From positions 1-5,048 of the forward strand of contig CANPNQ010000107.1 of the NCBI GenBank assembly GCA_947575425.1: 5,048 nt of DNA, in the 5' to 3' direction. This document shows, one piece after another, positions 4,879 through 5,048 of the stretch. This DNA comes from an uncultured Erysipelotrichaceae bacterium (GTDB taxonomy: Bacteria; Bacillota_I; Bacilli_A; Erysipelotrichales; Erysipelotrichaceae). A program made the position numbers and the translations under genes. Below the pieces are notes generated by a model. That model made no database searches. It saw only the letters and a list, made by a program, of their open reading frames with translations, and was not told the origin of the DNA. Position 1 is the stretch's first letter. Every line of letters begins with the position of its first letter.

Positions 4879-5048
4879 TTAAAGCTTTGTTTCCCCTTTG
4901 TCTTGTTTGATATGATAAAGCAGAAACGCAATGAGCATAAGCGAAAGCATACATAGCGTGTGATTGAAATGGGTATTGTGATCCCCTGTATTGGGGGTAG
5001 ATTCCATTTGGCTGGACTCTTGATTCGTATTCACAGGTACCTTTGGAT
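4879..5048 (-). CDS. C-terminus of a sortase-anchored surface protein (partial, runs in from right edge)
   Basis: The reverse strand encodes 55 residues ending in TAA at 4879-4881. They have the three-part shape of a cell-wall sorting signal: a polar linker rich in P, V, N, T, Q and S (residues 1-16 of the visible part), then S-T-P-N-T-G-D (16-22), a hydrophobic stretch L-C-M-L-S-L-M-L-I-A-F-L-L-Y (31-44) and a short charged tail H-I-K-Q-D-K-G-E-T-K-L. Sortase would cut between T and G and attach the protein to peptidoglycan. The motif has Thr where LPXTG has Leu. The main part of the protein lies outside the window, so its role is unknown. It converges on the operon, and about 200 bases separate its stop from the shared terminator. 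Confidence 0.75.
   Translation of the reverse strand, partial: PKVPVNTNQESSQMESTPNTGDHNTHFNHTLCMLSLMLIAFLLYHIKQDKGETKL

Overview
The window comes from a low-GC Gram-positive bacterium (Bacillota). The supporting signs are strong AGGAGG-type ribosome binding sites, AT-rich spacers, a Bacillus-like sdpR/sdpI gene pair and a C-terminal cell-wall sorting signal. An Erysipelotrichia or Clostridia member is a reasonable guess, but nothing in the window fixes the genus. Two reverse-strand genes are cut by the window edges and flank one complete five-gene operon on the + strand.

Layout. 1-111 (-): first 37 codons of a probable secreted protein or lipoprotein. 112-705: nearly 600 bases without a credible gene, AT-rich, holding a 42-bp palindrome (199-240), several smaller inverted repeats (378-556), and, at its right end, a good promoter (642-669) with an abutting 28-bp ArsR-type dyad (615-642). 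706-4606 (+): the operon. It encodes an SdpR-like ArsR regulator (706-1005), an SdpI-family membrane protein (978-1616), an ABC ATPase (1674-2399), a 550-residue two-half ABC permease (2392-4044), and a DUF3783 protein with a FIVAR-like C-terminal tail (4055-4606). A strong hairpin plus T-run ends the operon at 4626-4671, followed by a second small hairpin. 4879-5048 (-): the last 55 codons of a surface protein ending in an unusual TPNTG sorting signal.

How the genes may work together. In Bacillus subtilis, SdpR represses sdpRI, and SdpI both gives immunity to the SDP killing toxin and draws SdpR to the membrane when toxin is present. Here the same regulator/immunity pair heads an operon with a complete ABC exporter (an ATPase and one large permease), which recalls the SkfE/SkfF exporter of the other B. 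subtilis cannibalism system. No toxin gene or toxin-maturation gene is visible. The simplest reading is an autoregulated immunity or envelope-stress operon that senses and clears a membrane-active peptide, probably one made elsewhere. That function, and the role of the DUF3783 protein in it, are inference.
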